Source: Jatrophihabitans sp.
GTDB taxonomy: Bacteria > Actinomycetota > Actinomycetes > Mycobacteriales > Jatrophihabitantaceae
Length of the DNA: 64,000 bases
Reading direction: 5' to 3'
Assembly (NCBI GenBank): GCA_036399055.1
Contig: DASWNX010000026.1
Location: 124,001-188,000, forward strand
A program made the translations under genes and the position numbers. Below are positions 15,621 to 25,246 of the stretch, one piece after another. Position 1 is the stretch's first letter, and each line of letters begins with the position of its first letter. The notes beneath the pieces were generated by a model that was given only the letters and a program-made list of their open reading frames with translations, was not told where the DNA came from and did no database searches.

Positions 15621-17459
15621 TCAGTCCATCCAGTGCGGCGAGACGTGCACGGCGCTGACCCGGACGTAGTCGAAGTTGCTGCTGAAACCGGCGCCGCCCA
15701 TGGAGACCAGGCCGATCTTGGTGTTCGGGGAGTTCGCCTGGGTCCAGGTGGCGCCCTTGTCCCACTGCCGGCCGTCCAGGCTGGTGTACGCGGTGTAGCG
15801 CTCACCGATCCGCACGATCCGCAGGTAGGTGGTGATGCCGACCGGCCCGACCACGGCATTGCCGTAGCTGGGGTACCCGGCGGGCACCGGCGACACCTGC
15901 TTGCCGAACTCGGTCTGCCTGGTGTTCCAGATCGAGGCCGAGGAGAGCTTGAGGTAGTTGCCGTCATCGTTGTAGATGACCAGCCCACCCTGGACGTAGT
16001 TGTAGCAGCAGCCCTCCGGCGGGGTGGTGACCCTGACCTTGGTCTCCACGACGTAGTCGCCCTTGGGCGCCGGTTCGGTCAGCACCGAGGCCAGCGGGGT
16101 GGCGGGCGGGTGGATGTCGGCGGCCTGGGTCTTCCAGCGCAACTGCCCGCTGTCGAGGCGGTAGCTGCCGGCCTCCGGCTGCCGGATCCAGGTCCACTGC
16201 TTGGACAGCGTGTCGGACCGGAACTCATCCGACAGCGACTTGTAGAGCCGGGTCGGGCGCGGCTCCTGGACGAATCGCGGCTTGTAGGCGGTCCGCTGTC
16301 CAGGCTGCGCGGCCGGGCCGGGCATCGGCGAGTCTGACGGGCCGCGGCCGGCACGCACCGTGGGCCAACCCTGCCTCCAGTCGAGCGGGTCGATCAGCGC
16401 CGGCCGCTTGGTGTAGCCGACCTCATCGGCGTAGTAGGGGTCGTTGCGGTCGACGGCGTGGTAGATCATCCAGTCCTGACCGGAGAAGTCGGTGATCACC
16501 GTGTGGTGACCGGCGCCCACCCATCGGTTCCCGTTCTGGGCCAGCACCGGGGTGCCGCCGACCCGGCCGGCCAGGATGGAGACGCCGTGGCGGTCCACGA
16601 ACGGTCCGAGCGGGCTGCGCGAGCGTGCCGCGAACACCGAGTACCCGGTCAGCGGGCCGGCGCAGCAGTTGGTGGCCGAGGCCAGCAGGTAGTACCAGCC
16701 GTCCCGCTTGATGATCTGGGTGCCCTCGTAGCGGTTGTCGATCGCGACCTGGGTCTGACTTGCCGGATCGGTGGAGAGTCCATCGGCCGAGAGCCGCCGA
16801 ACCGAGATGCCACCGAAGTAGCTGCCGAAATAGAGATAGCTGACGCCGTTGGCGTTGAGCACCTCGGGGTCGAAGATCCAGCGGCGGCTGCCGGGAGCGC
16901 CCTGTGGCTCCACCACCTGCTGCCCGCTGTCGGTCCACGGACCGGTCGGGCTGTCGCTGGTGGCCACGCCGATCGCCGAGCCGCCCCCGGGCAGCGAGGT
17001 GTCCGACGCGCCGTAATACAGCATGTACTTGCCGTTGCGGTACACGATTTCCGGCGCCCAGACGAACCCGGTCACCCAGGCCGGCTTGGTCGGGAAGGCG
17101 TCACCCTCATAGGTCCAGTTGATCAGGTCCAGCGAGCTGAACATCGGAACGTTGTGCAGCACCGGGCTGCCGGTGGGGCCGACCTCGCTCGCGGTGAGCG
17201 CGTCGGTGGTGCAGTAGAGGTACCAGTGCCGATCCGTGCCCTGCCCGCGCAGGACGTCGGGGTCGGCACAGCTCTCGGCGAGGGCGCCGGAGGGCAGCCG
17301 GAGTTTGAGCGGGTTGGTGTAAGAGGGAGCGACCTGGTGCTTGCTCTGCTGCTTCACCGTGGACGTCGTGCTCGCCGGGGCCGGACTGGCGACCGCGACG
17401 GTCGAGGCCGCCGTGGCCAACGCAAGCATCGGCAGGACGATCTTTCTGGACCAGCGCAT
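15621..17459 (-). CDS. Secreted GH43 enzyme with C-terminal beta-sandwich domain
   Basis: A 612-residue secreted protein: signal peptide to about residue 30, a GH43 propeller (about 45-370) and a C-terminal concanavalin-like domain (about 410-612, DEFRSDTLSKQWTW to the end). Likely catalytic residues are Asp in ESCADPDVL, Asp in WIFDPEVLN and Glu in RYEGTQII. A linker rich in Pro joins the two domains. I chose ATG 17459 since GGAGG lies just upstream; a TTG at 17465 is also in frame. Probably an arabinan or arabinoxylan-degrading enzyme acting outside the cell, divergent from the sugar importer operon that begins at 18035. Confidence 0.87.
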   Translation of the reverse strand: MRWSRKIVLPMLALATAASTVAVASPAPASTTSTVKQQSKHQVAPSYTNPLKLRLPSGALAESCADPDVLRGQGTDRHWYLYCTTDALTASEVGPTGSPVLHNVPMFSSLDLINWTYEGDAFPTKPAWVTGFVWAPEIVYRNGKYMLYYGASDTSLPGGGSAIGVATSDSPTGPWTDSGQQVVEPQGAPGSRRWIFDPEVLNANGVSYLYFGSYFGGISVRRLSADGLSTDPASQTQVAIDNRYEGTQIIKRDGWYYLLASATNCCAGPLTGYSVFAARSRSPLGPFVDRHGVSILAGRVGGTPVLAQNGNRWVGAGHHTVITDFSGQDWMIYHAVDRNDPYYADEVGYTKRPALIDPLDWRQGWPTVRAGRGPSDSPMPGPAAQPGQRTAYKPRFVQEPRPTRLYKSLSDEFRSDTLSKQWTWIRQPEAGSYRLDSGQLRWKTQAADIHPPATPLASVLTEPAPKGDYVVETKVRVTTPPEGCCYNYVQGGLVIYNDDGNYLKLSSASIWNTRQTEFGKQVSPVPAGYPSYGNAVVGPVGITTYLRIVRIGERYTAYTSLDGRQWDKGATWTQANSPNTKIGLVSMGGAGFSSNFDYVRVSAVHVSPHWMD

Positions 17460-18034
17460 GGACAACCTCCGAGCAATGGGCGACGGCGAGCCGTCTTGCC
17501 ATCCTGACCCAGGCTTTTAGCGATGTAAAGGGTGGTGCGCGGGCTTGTCTGGACACCCGAGTCCCGGGGCGCTCACGCAGAGCGGCAGCCGAACAACCCT
17601 CCGCCGAAACCTCCCAGGTATCCATTGTCTCAAGCAGATATCCGGCGTTATAGAGCCAGTGCGAGCCCGTCCTCACACAGGGCAGGCGGTGGCGGGCAGT
17701 CGGGCTGTCCGGAATATCCGGATGTGGCATGGCTGCCAAGCCTGTACTTCGGCACAGATTGATACCGATGCGCTGCAGCCGGTGCTCGCGATCAACACTG
17801 CCGCTACCTTCAATTGGGAGATCAAAGACTTGCTGATCTCCATGGTCAAACGAGACCAGCAGGAGCCCTCCCGATAGGGGACGCCTTGGCGAGCCTCTGG
17901 CAGTGCGCTTGGACCGCGCCCGAGATGACTTCGCTAACCGGCCACCGTCGGATCTCAGCCCCCTGACGCTCGGCCACGGCGCGCCTGCTTCGCTCACCCC
18001 GACGTCTGACTCTCACCCATCAAGGAGACTTTCG
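17460..18034. promoter_or_regulatory. 575-bp divergent regulatory region between GH43 and sugar importer
   Basis: No convincing gene is present; a 110-codon frame at 17545 has no family features. Near the GH43 start is a palindrome, GACGGC-GA-GCCGTC (17482-17495), and just beyond it an imperfect LacI-like element TTTTAGCGATGTAAAG (17515-17530). Either could be an operator for sugar control. The importer ribosome site AAGGAG is at 18022. The operator readings are weak. Confidence 0.35.
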
Positions 18035-19372
18035 ATGAACCAGCTCAACGTTCCGCTGTCCCGGCGCGGCTTCATGGGGGCGGCCGGAGCCGTCGGAGGC
18101 GCGCTCGCACTCGCTGCCTGCGGCGGTAAGAGCACACCCCCGGGCGCCGCCGGCGGGCCGACCGCGTCGGGGGCGGGCACCGCCTACAACGGCCCCAACG
18201 TGAGCCTGGCGTTCTGGAACGGCTGGACCGGCGCCGACGGCGAGTACGCCAAGCAGATGGTCACGAAGTTCAACTCCGAGACCAAGAACGTCAAAGTCAA
18301 CATGAACGTCTTCCAGTGGGCGGACTTCTTCCAGAAGATGCCGGCGGCGGTCACCAGTGGAAACGGCCCGGACATCGCAGTCATGCACATCGACGCCATC
18401 CCGACCCAGGCGGCCCAGCGGGTCATCGTGCCGATCGACGCGGTCGCCAACAGCCTGAAGCTGAACCAGGGGGATTACGCCGAGGCCGTCTGGAATGGCG
18501 GCATGTACAAGGACAGGCGCTACGGCATTCCGATCGACGTGCACTGCCTGGGCCTGTTCTACAACAAGGACGTGTTCGAAAAGGCCGGACTCGACCCGGA
18601 GAAGCCGCCGACCAACAAGGATGAGTACATGGCCGCCGTGGAGGCCATGAAGTCCAAGGGGATTCAAGGCAGCTGGGTCAGCCCGTTCCAGTTCACCGGC
18701 GGCCTGATGTACCAGTCGCTGCTGTGGCAGTTCGGCGGCGAGCTGTTCAACGAAGACGTCACTAAGGCGACCTGGGACTCCGAGGGCGGCATCGCGGCGC
18801 TGACCTTCATGACCGACCTGGTCAAGAACGGCTACAGCCCCAAGAACGTCGGCCAGGACGCCGACTACGTCGCGCTGAAGAACGGCCGCAACGCACTGAA
18901 CTGGCAGGGTATCTGGCAGGTGAACGAGGTCACCAAGCTGACCACCGCCAAGATCGGCCTGGCCGAGCTGCCCAAGATCGGTGACAAGGGCGGCGTCTGG
19001 GGCAACTCTCACCAGTTCGTGCTGCCGCGCACCCAGGGCAGTGACCCGAACAAGGTGGATGCCTCGGCCTACTTCGTCAACTGGTTCACCCAGAACAGCG
19101 CCGACTGGGCCAAGAGCGGCAAGGTCCCGGCTGTCGAGAAGCTGGCCGAAAGCTCGGAGTTCACCTCGATCGAGGGTCTGCAGCCGTTCGCCAAGGAGGT
19201 GCCGGACGTGCACTTCCCGCCCGCCGTGGCCGGCATCAGCGACGCCATGACGGCGATGTACGACGCGGTCAACGCCGCGGTGCTCGGTAAGTCCGATCCC
19301 GCCTCGGCCCTGCGCAGCGCGGCCAACAAGGCGTCGCAGATCCTGGCGCAGAACAAGAAGAAGTACGGCTGA
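18035..19372 (+). CDS. Sugar ABC transporter substrate-binding lipoprotein
   Basis: A 445-residue extracellular solute-binding protein (family 1). The N-terminus has a twin-arginine motif (LSRRGFM) followed by the lipobox LAAC, so it is probably exported folded by Tat and lipid-anchored. The mature part starts with a GPNVSLAFWNGWTGADG strand and contains GNGPDIAVMHID and YGIPIDVHCLGLFYNKD, typical of maltose/oligosaccharide binders. ATG 18035 has AAGGAG at 18022. The two permeases follow at once. Its position next to two GH43 enzymes suggests arabino- or xylo-oligosaccharides. Confidence 0.9.
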   Translation: MNQLNVPLSRRGFMGAAGAVGGALALAACGGKSTPPGAAGGPTASGAGTAYNGPNVSLAFWNGWTGADGEYAKQMVTKFNSETKNVKVNMNVFQWADFFQKMPAAVTSGNGPDIAVMHIDAIPTQAAQRVIVPIDAVANSLKLNQGDYAEAVWNGGMYKDRRYGIPIDVHCLGLFYNKDVFEKAGLDPEKPPTNKDEYMAAVEAMKSKGIQGSWVSPFQFTGGLMYQSLLWQFGGELFNEDVTKATWDSEGGIAALTFMTDLVKNGYSPKNVGQDADYVALKNGRNALNWQGIWQVNEVTKLTTAKIGLAELPKIGDKGGVWGNSHQFVLPRTQGSDPNKVDASAYFVNWFTQNSADWAKSGKVPAVEKLAESSEFTSIEGLQPFAKEVPDVHFPPAVAGISDAMTAMYDAVNAAVLGKSDPASALRSAANKASQILAQNKKKYG

Positions 19373-19374
19373 GC

Positions 19375-20322
19375 ATGACGAGCACCACTGAGGCCACCGC
19401 TGTAGAGCGGCCGCCTGTCAGGTCTACTGGCAGGCGGCGCCGCAGTGGTTGGGCGACTCCCTACCTGTTTCTGGCGCCGTACGGCGTGCTGTTCATCGGG
19501 TTCATCCTGCTGCCCGCCGTCTACGGCATCTGGATCAGCCTGCATGACTACAACTACCTGCTGCCGAATCAGCCGTGGGTAGGCCTGAACAACTACCTCG
19601 ACCTGTTCAAGTCGGGCTCGCGTGACGGCGCTGACTTCTGGCGCAGCATCCGGGCCACGGCGATCTTCACGGTCTTCAGCGTGCCGCTGCTGGTGGTCAT
19701 CCCGCTGGCGATCGCCATGCTGCTCAACCGCAAGTTCCCGGGCCGCACCTTCTTTCGCGCTGTCTTCTTCACGCCCTACGTGCTCGGCGTGGCGGTCGTC
19801 GGCGTGCTGTTCCGGTTCCTGCTCGACCCCACCATCGGAATGCTGAACTTCTACCTCGGCAAGATCGGGCTCAGCGGCGATTACCCCTGGACCACCCAGG
19901 TCCCCTGGGCCTGGGTGGGGCTGGTCGGCATGACGGTCTGGTGGACCCTTGGCTTCAACGCGATCATCTACCTGGCCGGCCTGCAGGACATCTCACCGGA
20001 GCTGTACGAGGCCGCCGAGGTGGACGGGGCCACCGCGTGGGACAAATTCCGCAACGTCACCCTGCCGGGACTGCGTCCGGTGTTGCTGTTCGTGCTGACG
20101 CTGACCCTGCTGGCCTCGGCCAACATGTTCGGGCAGTCGTACCTGATCACCAAGGGCGCGCCGGAGAACGCCACCCGGACAGCGATCTACTACATCTCCC
20201 AGGTCGGGCTTCAGCAGTACCGGCAGGGGATCGCCGCGGCGATGAGCTACATCCTGGCCCTGATGCTGATCCTGATCAGCCTGCTGAACTTCAGACTGTT
20301 CCGCGAGAAGGAAGAGTCATGA
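19375..20322 (+). CDS. Sugar ABC permease (MalF/UgpA type)
   Basis: A 315-residue inner-membrane permease with six predicted helices and the cytoplasmic EAA loop (YEAAEVDGATAWDKFRNVTLP) that docks an ATPase. It begins 2 bp after the binding-protein stop. It forms a heterodimer with the next permease, whose start overlaps its stop. Confidence 0.9.
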   Translation: MTSTTEATAVERPPVRSTGRRRRSGWATPYLFLAPYGVLFIGFILLPAVYGIWISLHDYNYLLPNQPWVGLNNYLDLFKSGSRDGADFWRSIRATAIFTVFSVPLLVVIPLAIAMLLNRKFPGRTFFRAVFFTPYVLGVAVVGVLFRFLLDPTIGMLNFYLGKIGLSGDYPWTTQVPWAWVGLVGMTVWWTLGFNAIIYLAGLQDISPELYEAAEVDGATAWDKFRNVTLPGLRPVLLFVLTLTLLASANMFGQSYLITKGAPENATRTAIYYISQVGLQQYRQGIAAAMSYILALMLILISLLNFRLFREKEES

Positions 20323-21242
20323 CGAGCCTCGCACCCGGCGGCGCCACCGCCGCCACCGGTCCCGACCCGCGGGAGCCGGCCCGTAACCGCAACGCTCACT
20401 CGGGCGGGCCGGCCAGAACGCCGCTGGGCCAGGTTCTGTTCTGGCTGATGCTGGCGGTGCTGACCCTGATCTTCCTGGCGCCGCTGGTGTGGATGATCAG
20501 CACGTCGTTCAAGACTCCGGAAGCATCGACCAGCCTGGAGCTGTCCTGGATACCCCAACCCTGGGACATCTCGGCCTACCAGACGCTGTTCAGCGCGGGA
20601 TCGGCCAACCCGGTGCTGCGCTGGTTCTTCAACAGCATGTTCTCCGCGGCGGTGAACGCGGCGCTGATCGTCGCCGTGGACGCCCTCGCCGCCTACGCGT
20701 TGGCCCGGATGGACTTCCCGGGTAAGAAGCTCATCTTCACCAGCGTGATCACCACCATCTTCCTGCCGGCGTTTGTGTTCCTGATCCCCAACTTCCTGAT
20801 CGTGAGCCGGCTGGGTTGGCTGGACTCGTTGTGGGCGATCATCGTGCCCAGCGCGGGCGGCGCTTTCGGGGTGTTCTTCCTCCGGCAGTTCTTCTCCACG
20901 CTGCCCAAGGAACTGGAGGAGGCCGCCATCATCGACGGCGCCAACCAGTGGAAGATCTTCATCAAGGTGATCCTGCCGCTGTCCAGACCGGCCCTGTCGA
21001 CGCTGGCAGTGCTGTCGTTCCTCACCAACTGGAACGACTTCCTGTGGCCGGTGTACGTGCTGTTCAGCCCGGAGACCCAGACCCTGCCGTCCGGCCTGGC
21101 GAAGTTGCAGAACGCGGCGACGGTGAACTACCCGATCATCATGGCCGGCGCCGTGGTGGCCAGCGTTCCGGTGATCATGATCTTCATCATCGCGCAGCGG
21201 CAGGTCATCGAGAGCGTCTCGCGATCTGGCTTGAAGGGGTAA
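20319..21242 (+). CDS. Sugar ABC permease (MalG/UgpE type)
   Basis: A 307-residue second permease with six helices and the EAA loop LEEAAIIDGANQWKIFIKVILP. The ATG at 20319 overlaps the previous stop (ATGA). The Pro/Gly-rich N-terminal 35 residues are unusual but common in actinobacteria. No ATPase gene follows; such actinobacterial importers usually share a genome-wide MsiK-type ATPase. Confidence 0.9.
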   Translation: MTSLAPGGATAATGPDPREPARNRNAHSGGPARTPLGQVLFWLMLAVLTLIFLAPLVWMISTSFKTPEASTSLELSWIPQPWDISAYQTLFSAGSANPVLRWFFNSMFSAAVNAALIVAVDALAAYALARMDFPGKKLIFTSVITTIFLPAFVFLIPNFLIVSRLGWLDSLWAIIVPSAGGAFGVFFLRQFFSTLPKELEEAAIIDGANQWKIFIKVILPLSRPALSTLAVLSFLTNWNDFLWPVYVLFSPETQTLPSGLAKLQNAATVNYPIIMAGAVVASVPVIMIFIIAQRQVIESVSRSGLKG

Positions 21243-21266
21243 GCCACGCCTGGCTCATAGCGCCGC

Positions 21267-22082
21267 TCAGCACACGCCGAGGACCGTGCAGACACTGCTG
21301 TACGCCTCGGCGTTGCTGCGCAGGTAGGCCAACGGCGCCTGGCGCCCTGACGCGATGCGCTCAGCGGTGATCAGCCGGAACAGCGTGGCACGGGCGATCA
21401 TGGACCGGCTCTCGACCGGCTCCACCAGCTCAAAGGCGTGCAGCACTCGCCGGCCGGCGCCGTGCCAGGCCACCGCGTCAGCCACCACGACCGCCAGGCC
21501 GAAGCTGGCCGGTCGCCAATACGGGGTGAAGTCGATGATCCCCGGCGCCGCCGGGTCGGCGAACAGGACGTTGCCGGTCAGGTCGCCATGGATCAGTTGG
21601 CTGGGCCGCCGGGTCGGGCGCAACTGGCTGGCAAGCCGCTCAGCCGGCGCGCGCAGCACGGGATGAGCCGGCAGCTCGCCGGCCCAGCTGAGCCGCTCGG
21701 CGACCGACCAGTGATCATCGCGCTCGGCCAGGAAAGCCGGTTCGGCCACCGCCGCCAGCGCCTGGTGCAGGGCTGCGCCGGCGCTCAGCACGTCCGGCCA
21801 GCGGGTGAGGTCATGGTCGCCGGACAGCCGCTGCCAGGCTGACCAGCCGGCCGCCGTCCAGTCACCGGTGAGGGTTCGCACCGGCTGGCTCAGGCGAAAA
21901 CCCGCTCCTGTCACGGTGGGCGCCACATCGGCGATCCATTCCGCCTCGGCCTGATTGCCGACCGGTTTGAGGATGACCGCACCGGCCTGCCAAGCCCGGC
22001 CCTGACCACCGGCCAGCGGCTGGAGAGGGCTGCCGGCCAGCCCGAAGGCCGCCAGCACGTCGGAACCCGGCACCTGGCGCAC
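21267..22082 (-). CDS. Phosphotransferase/kinase-fold protein (TIGR02569-like)
   Basis: Kinase-fold protein of the aminoglycoside-phosphotransferase group. It has the Brenner motif IHGDLTGNVLF and the metal-binding IIDFTPYWRP; the upstream GGQGRAWQAG and VILKPVG look like the nucleotide loop and conserved Lys. It resembles an actinobacterial family annotated only as TIGR02569. The frame is open to 22244, but that region overlaps the divergent gene at 22212, so I place the start at a GTG at 22082 (22073 is also possible). Substrate unknown. Confidence 0.75.
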   Translation of the reverse strand: MRQVPGSDVLAAFGLAGSPLQPLAGGQGRAWQAGAVILKPVGNQAEAEWIADVAPTVTGAGFRLSQPVRTLTGDWTAAGWSAWQRLSGDHDLTRWPDVLSAGAALHQALAAVAEPAFLAERDDHWSVAERLSWAGELPAHPVLRAPAERLASQLRPTRRPSQLIHGDLTGNVLFADPAAPGIIDFTPYWRPASFGLAVVVADAVAWHGAGRRVLHAFELVEPVESRSMIARATLFRLITAERIASGRQAPLAYLRSNAEAYSSVCTVLGVC

Positions 22083-22211
22083 CCGATCATTCTGTCCTAC
22101 CTGCCACCCCGACGGCCCGCCTTGCGCCAGTGAACGGTCCACGCGAAACTGGGCAGTGGTGAGCGGCCAAGCCACGGCTGGACTCGACCGGGCTGCCAGG
22201 GAGAAGACGAC

Positions 22212-22415
22212 ATGAGCGAGCACGATCAGAACGGCGACGATCACAACCTCGAAGAGGCTGCCAGCGAGGGCCGGCTACCCGGCTTGGAAGAGGCCGAACT
22301 CGCCGAGAGAGAGGGCCGTGACGTGTCCGAGACTCCCGACACCGAGGTGGACGGCACCGCCGACGACGACGCCCCGGCCGGTGGCGTGGTGATGGGCGCG
22401 ATCAACCAACACTGA
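22212..22415 (+). CDS. Small acidic protein of unknown function
   Basis: 67 residues, strongly acidic (E/D-rich throughout), hydrophilic, without Cys or membrane segment. The ATG at 22212 has a good site (GGGAGAAG). It fits the common class of small acidic actinobacterial proteins whose role is not known. It is divergent from the kinase-like gene. Confidence 0.6.
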   Translation: MSEHDQNGDDHNLEEAASEGRLPGLEEAELAEREGRDVSETPDTEVDGTADDDAPAGGVVMGAINQH

Positions 22416-22439
22416 CGTACGCCCAGCGCTGCCTGAGCC

Positions 22440-24236
22440 TCAGCCGTTGCCAGGATCGGGGTCACGCTGGCTGCGCGGTTTGCCGCCGTCCGAGCCGACC
22501 GCGGCCACACCAGCCCGCGCGACGTTCTTGTGGTGACGCTTCTCCGCGTGCGCCTCACGGTCCAGCCGGTCGATGAGGTGGGGGTAATGCGCCTCGAACG
22601 CCGGGCGCTCGGAGCGGATCCTCGGCATCGACGTGAAATTGTGCCGCGGCGGCGGGCAGGAGGTCGCCCACTCCAGTGAGTTGGCGTGCCCCCAGGCGTC
22701 GTCCTGCGTCACGATCTCGCCGAATCGGTACGAGCGGTAGACGTTGTACAGGAACGGCAGCATCGAGGCCCCGAGCACGAAGGACCCCAGGGTGGAGATC
22801 AGGTGCATGGTGGTGAAGTTGTCCGTGGGCAGGTAATCGGCGTAACGCCGGGTCATGCCCGCGTTGCCCAGCCAGTGCTGGATCAAGAAGGTGACGTGGA
22901 ACCCGACGAACGTCAGCCAGAAGTGCAGCTTGCCCAGCCGCTCGTCCATGTAGCGGCCGGTGAACTTCGGAAACCAGAAGTAGATGCCGGCGAAGGCCGC
23001 GAACACGATGGTGCCGAACAGCACGTAGTGGAAGTGCGCCACCACGAAGTAGGTGTCCGAGACGTGGAAGTCCAGGGGCGGCGAGGCGAGGATGACCCCG
23101 GTGAGGCCGCCGAGCAGGAAGGTCACCATAAAGCCGATGGCCCATAACATGGGTGTCTCGAAGGTGATCGAGCCTCGCCACATGGTGCCTATCCAGTTGA
23201 AGAACTTCAGGCCGGTGGGCACCGCGATCAGATACGTCATGAAGGCGAAGAACGGCAGCAGCACCACCCCGGTCGCGTACATGTGATGCGCCCACACCGC
23301 CAGCGACAGCCCGGTGATCCCGAGCGTGGCCAGCACCATGCCCTTGTAGCCGAACAGCGGGGTGCGGCTGAACACTGGGATGACTTCGGTGATGATGCCG
23401 AAGAACGGCAACGCCACGATGTAGACCTCGGGATGGCCGAAGAACCAGAACAGGTGCTGCCACAGGATCGGCCCGCCGTTGCGTGCCTCGAACACCTGAG
23501 CCCCGAGGTGCCGGTCGGCCCACAACACCAGCAGGGCAGCGGTCAGGATCGGGAAGGCCAGCAGCACCAGCAGCGAGGTGGCCAGAATGTTCCAGGTGAA
23601 GATGGGCATCCGGAACATCGTCACGCCGGGCGCTCGCAGGCACAGGATGGTGGTGATCATGTTGACGGAGCCCAGGATGGTGCCCAAGCCGCCGACCGCC
23701 AACCCCATGATCCACATGTCCGGTCCCACGTTGGGAGAGTGCTGCATGTTGCTCAGCGGGGCATAGCCGGTCCAGCCGAAGTCCGGCGCGCCCTGCGGCG
23801 TCAGCGCGCCGGAGACCACGATGAGGCCGCCGAACAGGAACAGCCAGTAAGAAAAAGCGTTCAACCGGGGAAACGCCACATCTGGCGAGCCGATCTGCAG
23901 CGGCACCACCAGGTTCGCGAACGCGAACACCAGCGGCGTCGCGAACAGCAGCAGCATGATCGTGCCGTGCATGGTGAACAGCTGGTTGTACTGCTCCGGC
24001 GACAGGAACTGCATCCCTGGCAGGGCCAACTCTCCCCGCATGACCATGGCGAGAAGGCCACCGAGCATGAAGAAGACGAACGAGGTCACCAGGTACATCT
24101 GACCGATGAGCTTGTGATCGGTGGTGCGCAGCAGCTTCAGAAACACCGAGCCGCGCGGACTCTGCGTCGCAGGATAGGGCCGTACCAGGATGGGCTGTGG
24201 TTCGACGGCCCTGGCGCGATCAGCTATGTCAGTCAT
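22440..24236 (-). CDS. ctaD: Cytochrome c oxidase subunit I
   Basis: Heme-copper oxidase subunit I (598 residues, twelve membrane helices). The metal-site motifs are intact: HGTIMLLLF for a heme-a His, [11 protein letters not shown] with the CuB His and the cross-linking Tyr, HHMYATG with the CuB His pair, and [10 protein letters not shown] with the heme a3 and heme a ligands. ATG 24236 has GGGGA upstream; a frame start at 24275 has no support. It is an orphan: no ctaC, ctaE or qcr genes are in the window, as in several actinobacteria where ctaD stands alone. The response regulator gene lies directly upstream on the same strand. Confidence 0.95.
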   Translation of the reverse strand: MTDIADRARAVEPQPILVRPYPATQSPRGSVFLKLLRTTDHKLIGQMYLVTSFVFFMLGGLLAMVMRGELALPGMQFLSPEQYNQLFTMHGTIMLLLFATPLVFAFANLVVPLQIGSPDVAFPRLNAFSYWLFLFGGLIVVSGALTPQGAPDFGWTGYAPLSNMQHSPNVGPDMWIMGLAVGGLGTILGSVNMITTILCLRAPGVTMFRMPIFTWNILATSLLVLLAFPILTAALLVLWADRHLGAQVFEARNGGPILWQHLFWFFGHPEVYIVALPFFGIITEVIPVFSRTPLFGYKGMVLATLGITGLSLAVWAHHMYATGVVLLPFFAFMTYLIAVPTGLKFFNWIGTMWRGSITFETPMLWAIGFMVTFLLGGLTGVILASPPLDFHVSDTYFVVAHFHYVLFGTIVFAAFAGIYFWFPKFTGRYMDERLGKLHFWLTFVGFHVTFLIQHWLGNAGMTRRYADYLPTDNFTTMHLISTLGSFVLGASMLPFLYNVYRSYRFGEIVTQDDAWGHANSLEWATSCPPPRHNFTSMPRIRSERPAFEAHYPHLIDRLDREAHAEKRHHKNVARAGVAAVGSDGGKPRSQRDPDPGNG

Positions 24237-24329
24237 CTGGTCCCCAGCCGCGCAGTGCTCGAGCGCGCGCGGCAATCAGAAAACGGCCCTTTAAACGGGG
24301 CCCGACTGACTGCTCAGTACCTTAAAAGC

Positions 24330-25061
24330 TTAGACGACTACCCCGTTACGCGCGACGGGCGCCATCCGGGTGACCGCGGCTCCGGCGCGGACGCGAGACG
24401 GCGGCTGCTCAGGCACGGGCAGCAGCCCGAGCTCAAGCGCCCGCAGCGGCAATTGCGTTCGGCGCGAGACGTCCAGGTTGGCGGTGATCCGCTCGATATG
24501 GCTCTTGACCGTCTTCTCCGAGATGAAGAGCTCCCTGGCGAGCTCCTTGTTCGACGTGGTGCCGGCCGCCACCAGGTGCAGCACCTGCCGTTGCCGGGTG
24601 GTCAGCTGAGGAACGGAGCCGGTGCTGGCAGCCACTTCTGGCACGCTCTCTGACCGCACCTCGACCAGTCGCCGGTCGAGCACCGGGCGGACCCCGCTGA
24701 CCGCACGCCGGAGGCAGTCCCACAACTCGGCCCGACTGGCGCCTCTGCAGATATAACCCGCCGCGCCGGCGGCCACGGCCTGCTGGGCCAGCTGCATGTC
24801 GGGATGGCCTGTGTAGACCATGACGACCGCGTCGGGATGGCACTCAAGCAGGTCCTGGATCAACACCAGGCCAGACTCGGCCCCCAACCGCACGTCGACG
24901 GTCACCACATCCGGATAGCGCTGGGCGTACTCGACCAACGCTTCGGCGTTGGTCGCAGCCTGGCCGACGACTGTCGCCCCACTGCTTTCAAGCCGTTGAA
25001 CCACTGCTCGCCGCATCAGGATGCCGGTCTGAACGACCAGCACCCGAATAGATTCGCCCAT
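24330..25061 (-). CDS. NarL/FixJ-type response regulator with an atypical receiver
   Basis: Receiver domain (1-125) and LuxR-type DNA-binding domain (150-215; LTTRQRQVLHLVAAGTTSNK...SEKTVKSHIERI). The phospho-acceptor Asp56 (TVDVRL) and Thr84 are kept, but the acidic pair that binds Mg2+ is Gln11-Thr12 and the conserved Lys is Arg106, so phosphorylation may be weak or absent. There is no sensor kinase nearby. It is 93 bp upstream of ctaD on the same strand, with a small GC hairpin (24285-24302) between them. Control of respiration genes is possible but not shown. Confidence 0.88.
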   Translation of the reverse strand: MGESIRVLVVQTGILMRRAVVQRLESSGATVVGQAATNAEALVEYAQRYPDVVTVDVRLGAESGLVLIQDLLECHPDAVVMVYTGHPDMQLAQQAVAAGAAGYICRGASRAELWDCLRRAVSGVRPVLDRRLVEVRSESVPEVAASTGSVPQLTTRQRQVLHLVAAGTTSNKELARELFISEKTVKSHIERITANLDVSRRTQLPLRALELGLLPVPEQPPSRVRAGAAVTRMAPVARNGVVV

Positions 25062-25171
25062 CGCTGATTACCTCGTGGCACCGGCTCCAAGCTTGGTGGT
25101 TGTTCCACCCGAGCGTTGGCCCCCGCTAGCCCGGCCGTGATGTGAGGAATCTTACACTAATCGCCGGGCTT

Positions 25172-25191
25172 ATAGGGCGGAAAGCGCCTAT
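25172..25191. other. Imperfect hairpin between GH99-like and regulator genes
   Basis: ATAGGGCG pairs with CGCCTAT around a GAAAG loop with one bulged G, in the 185-bp space upstream of the response-regulator gene and downstream of the GH99-like stop. It may be a terminator or a regulator site. Confidence 0.3.
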
Positions 25192-25246
25192 TCCAGCTTG
25201 ATCTCCATTCCCGCATGGCAACGCTGGTTCGGGCGGGTGAACGCCG

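Noticed and set aside
17545..17877. 110-codon ORF in the GH43/importer gap
   Set aside because: No good ribosome site, no domain, odd composition; the region is better read as regulatory.
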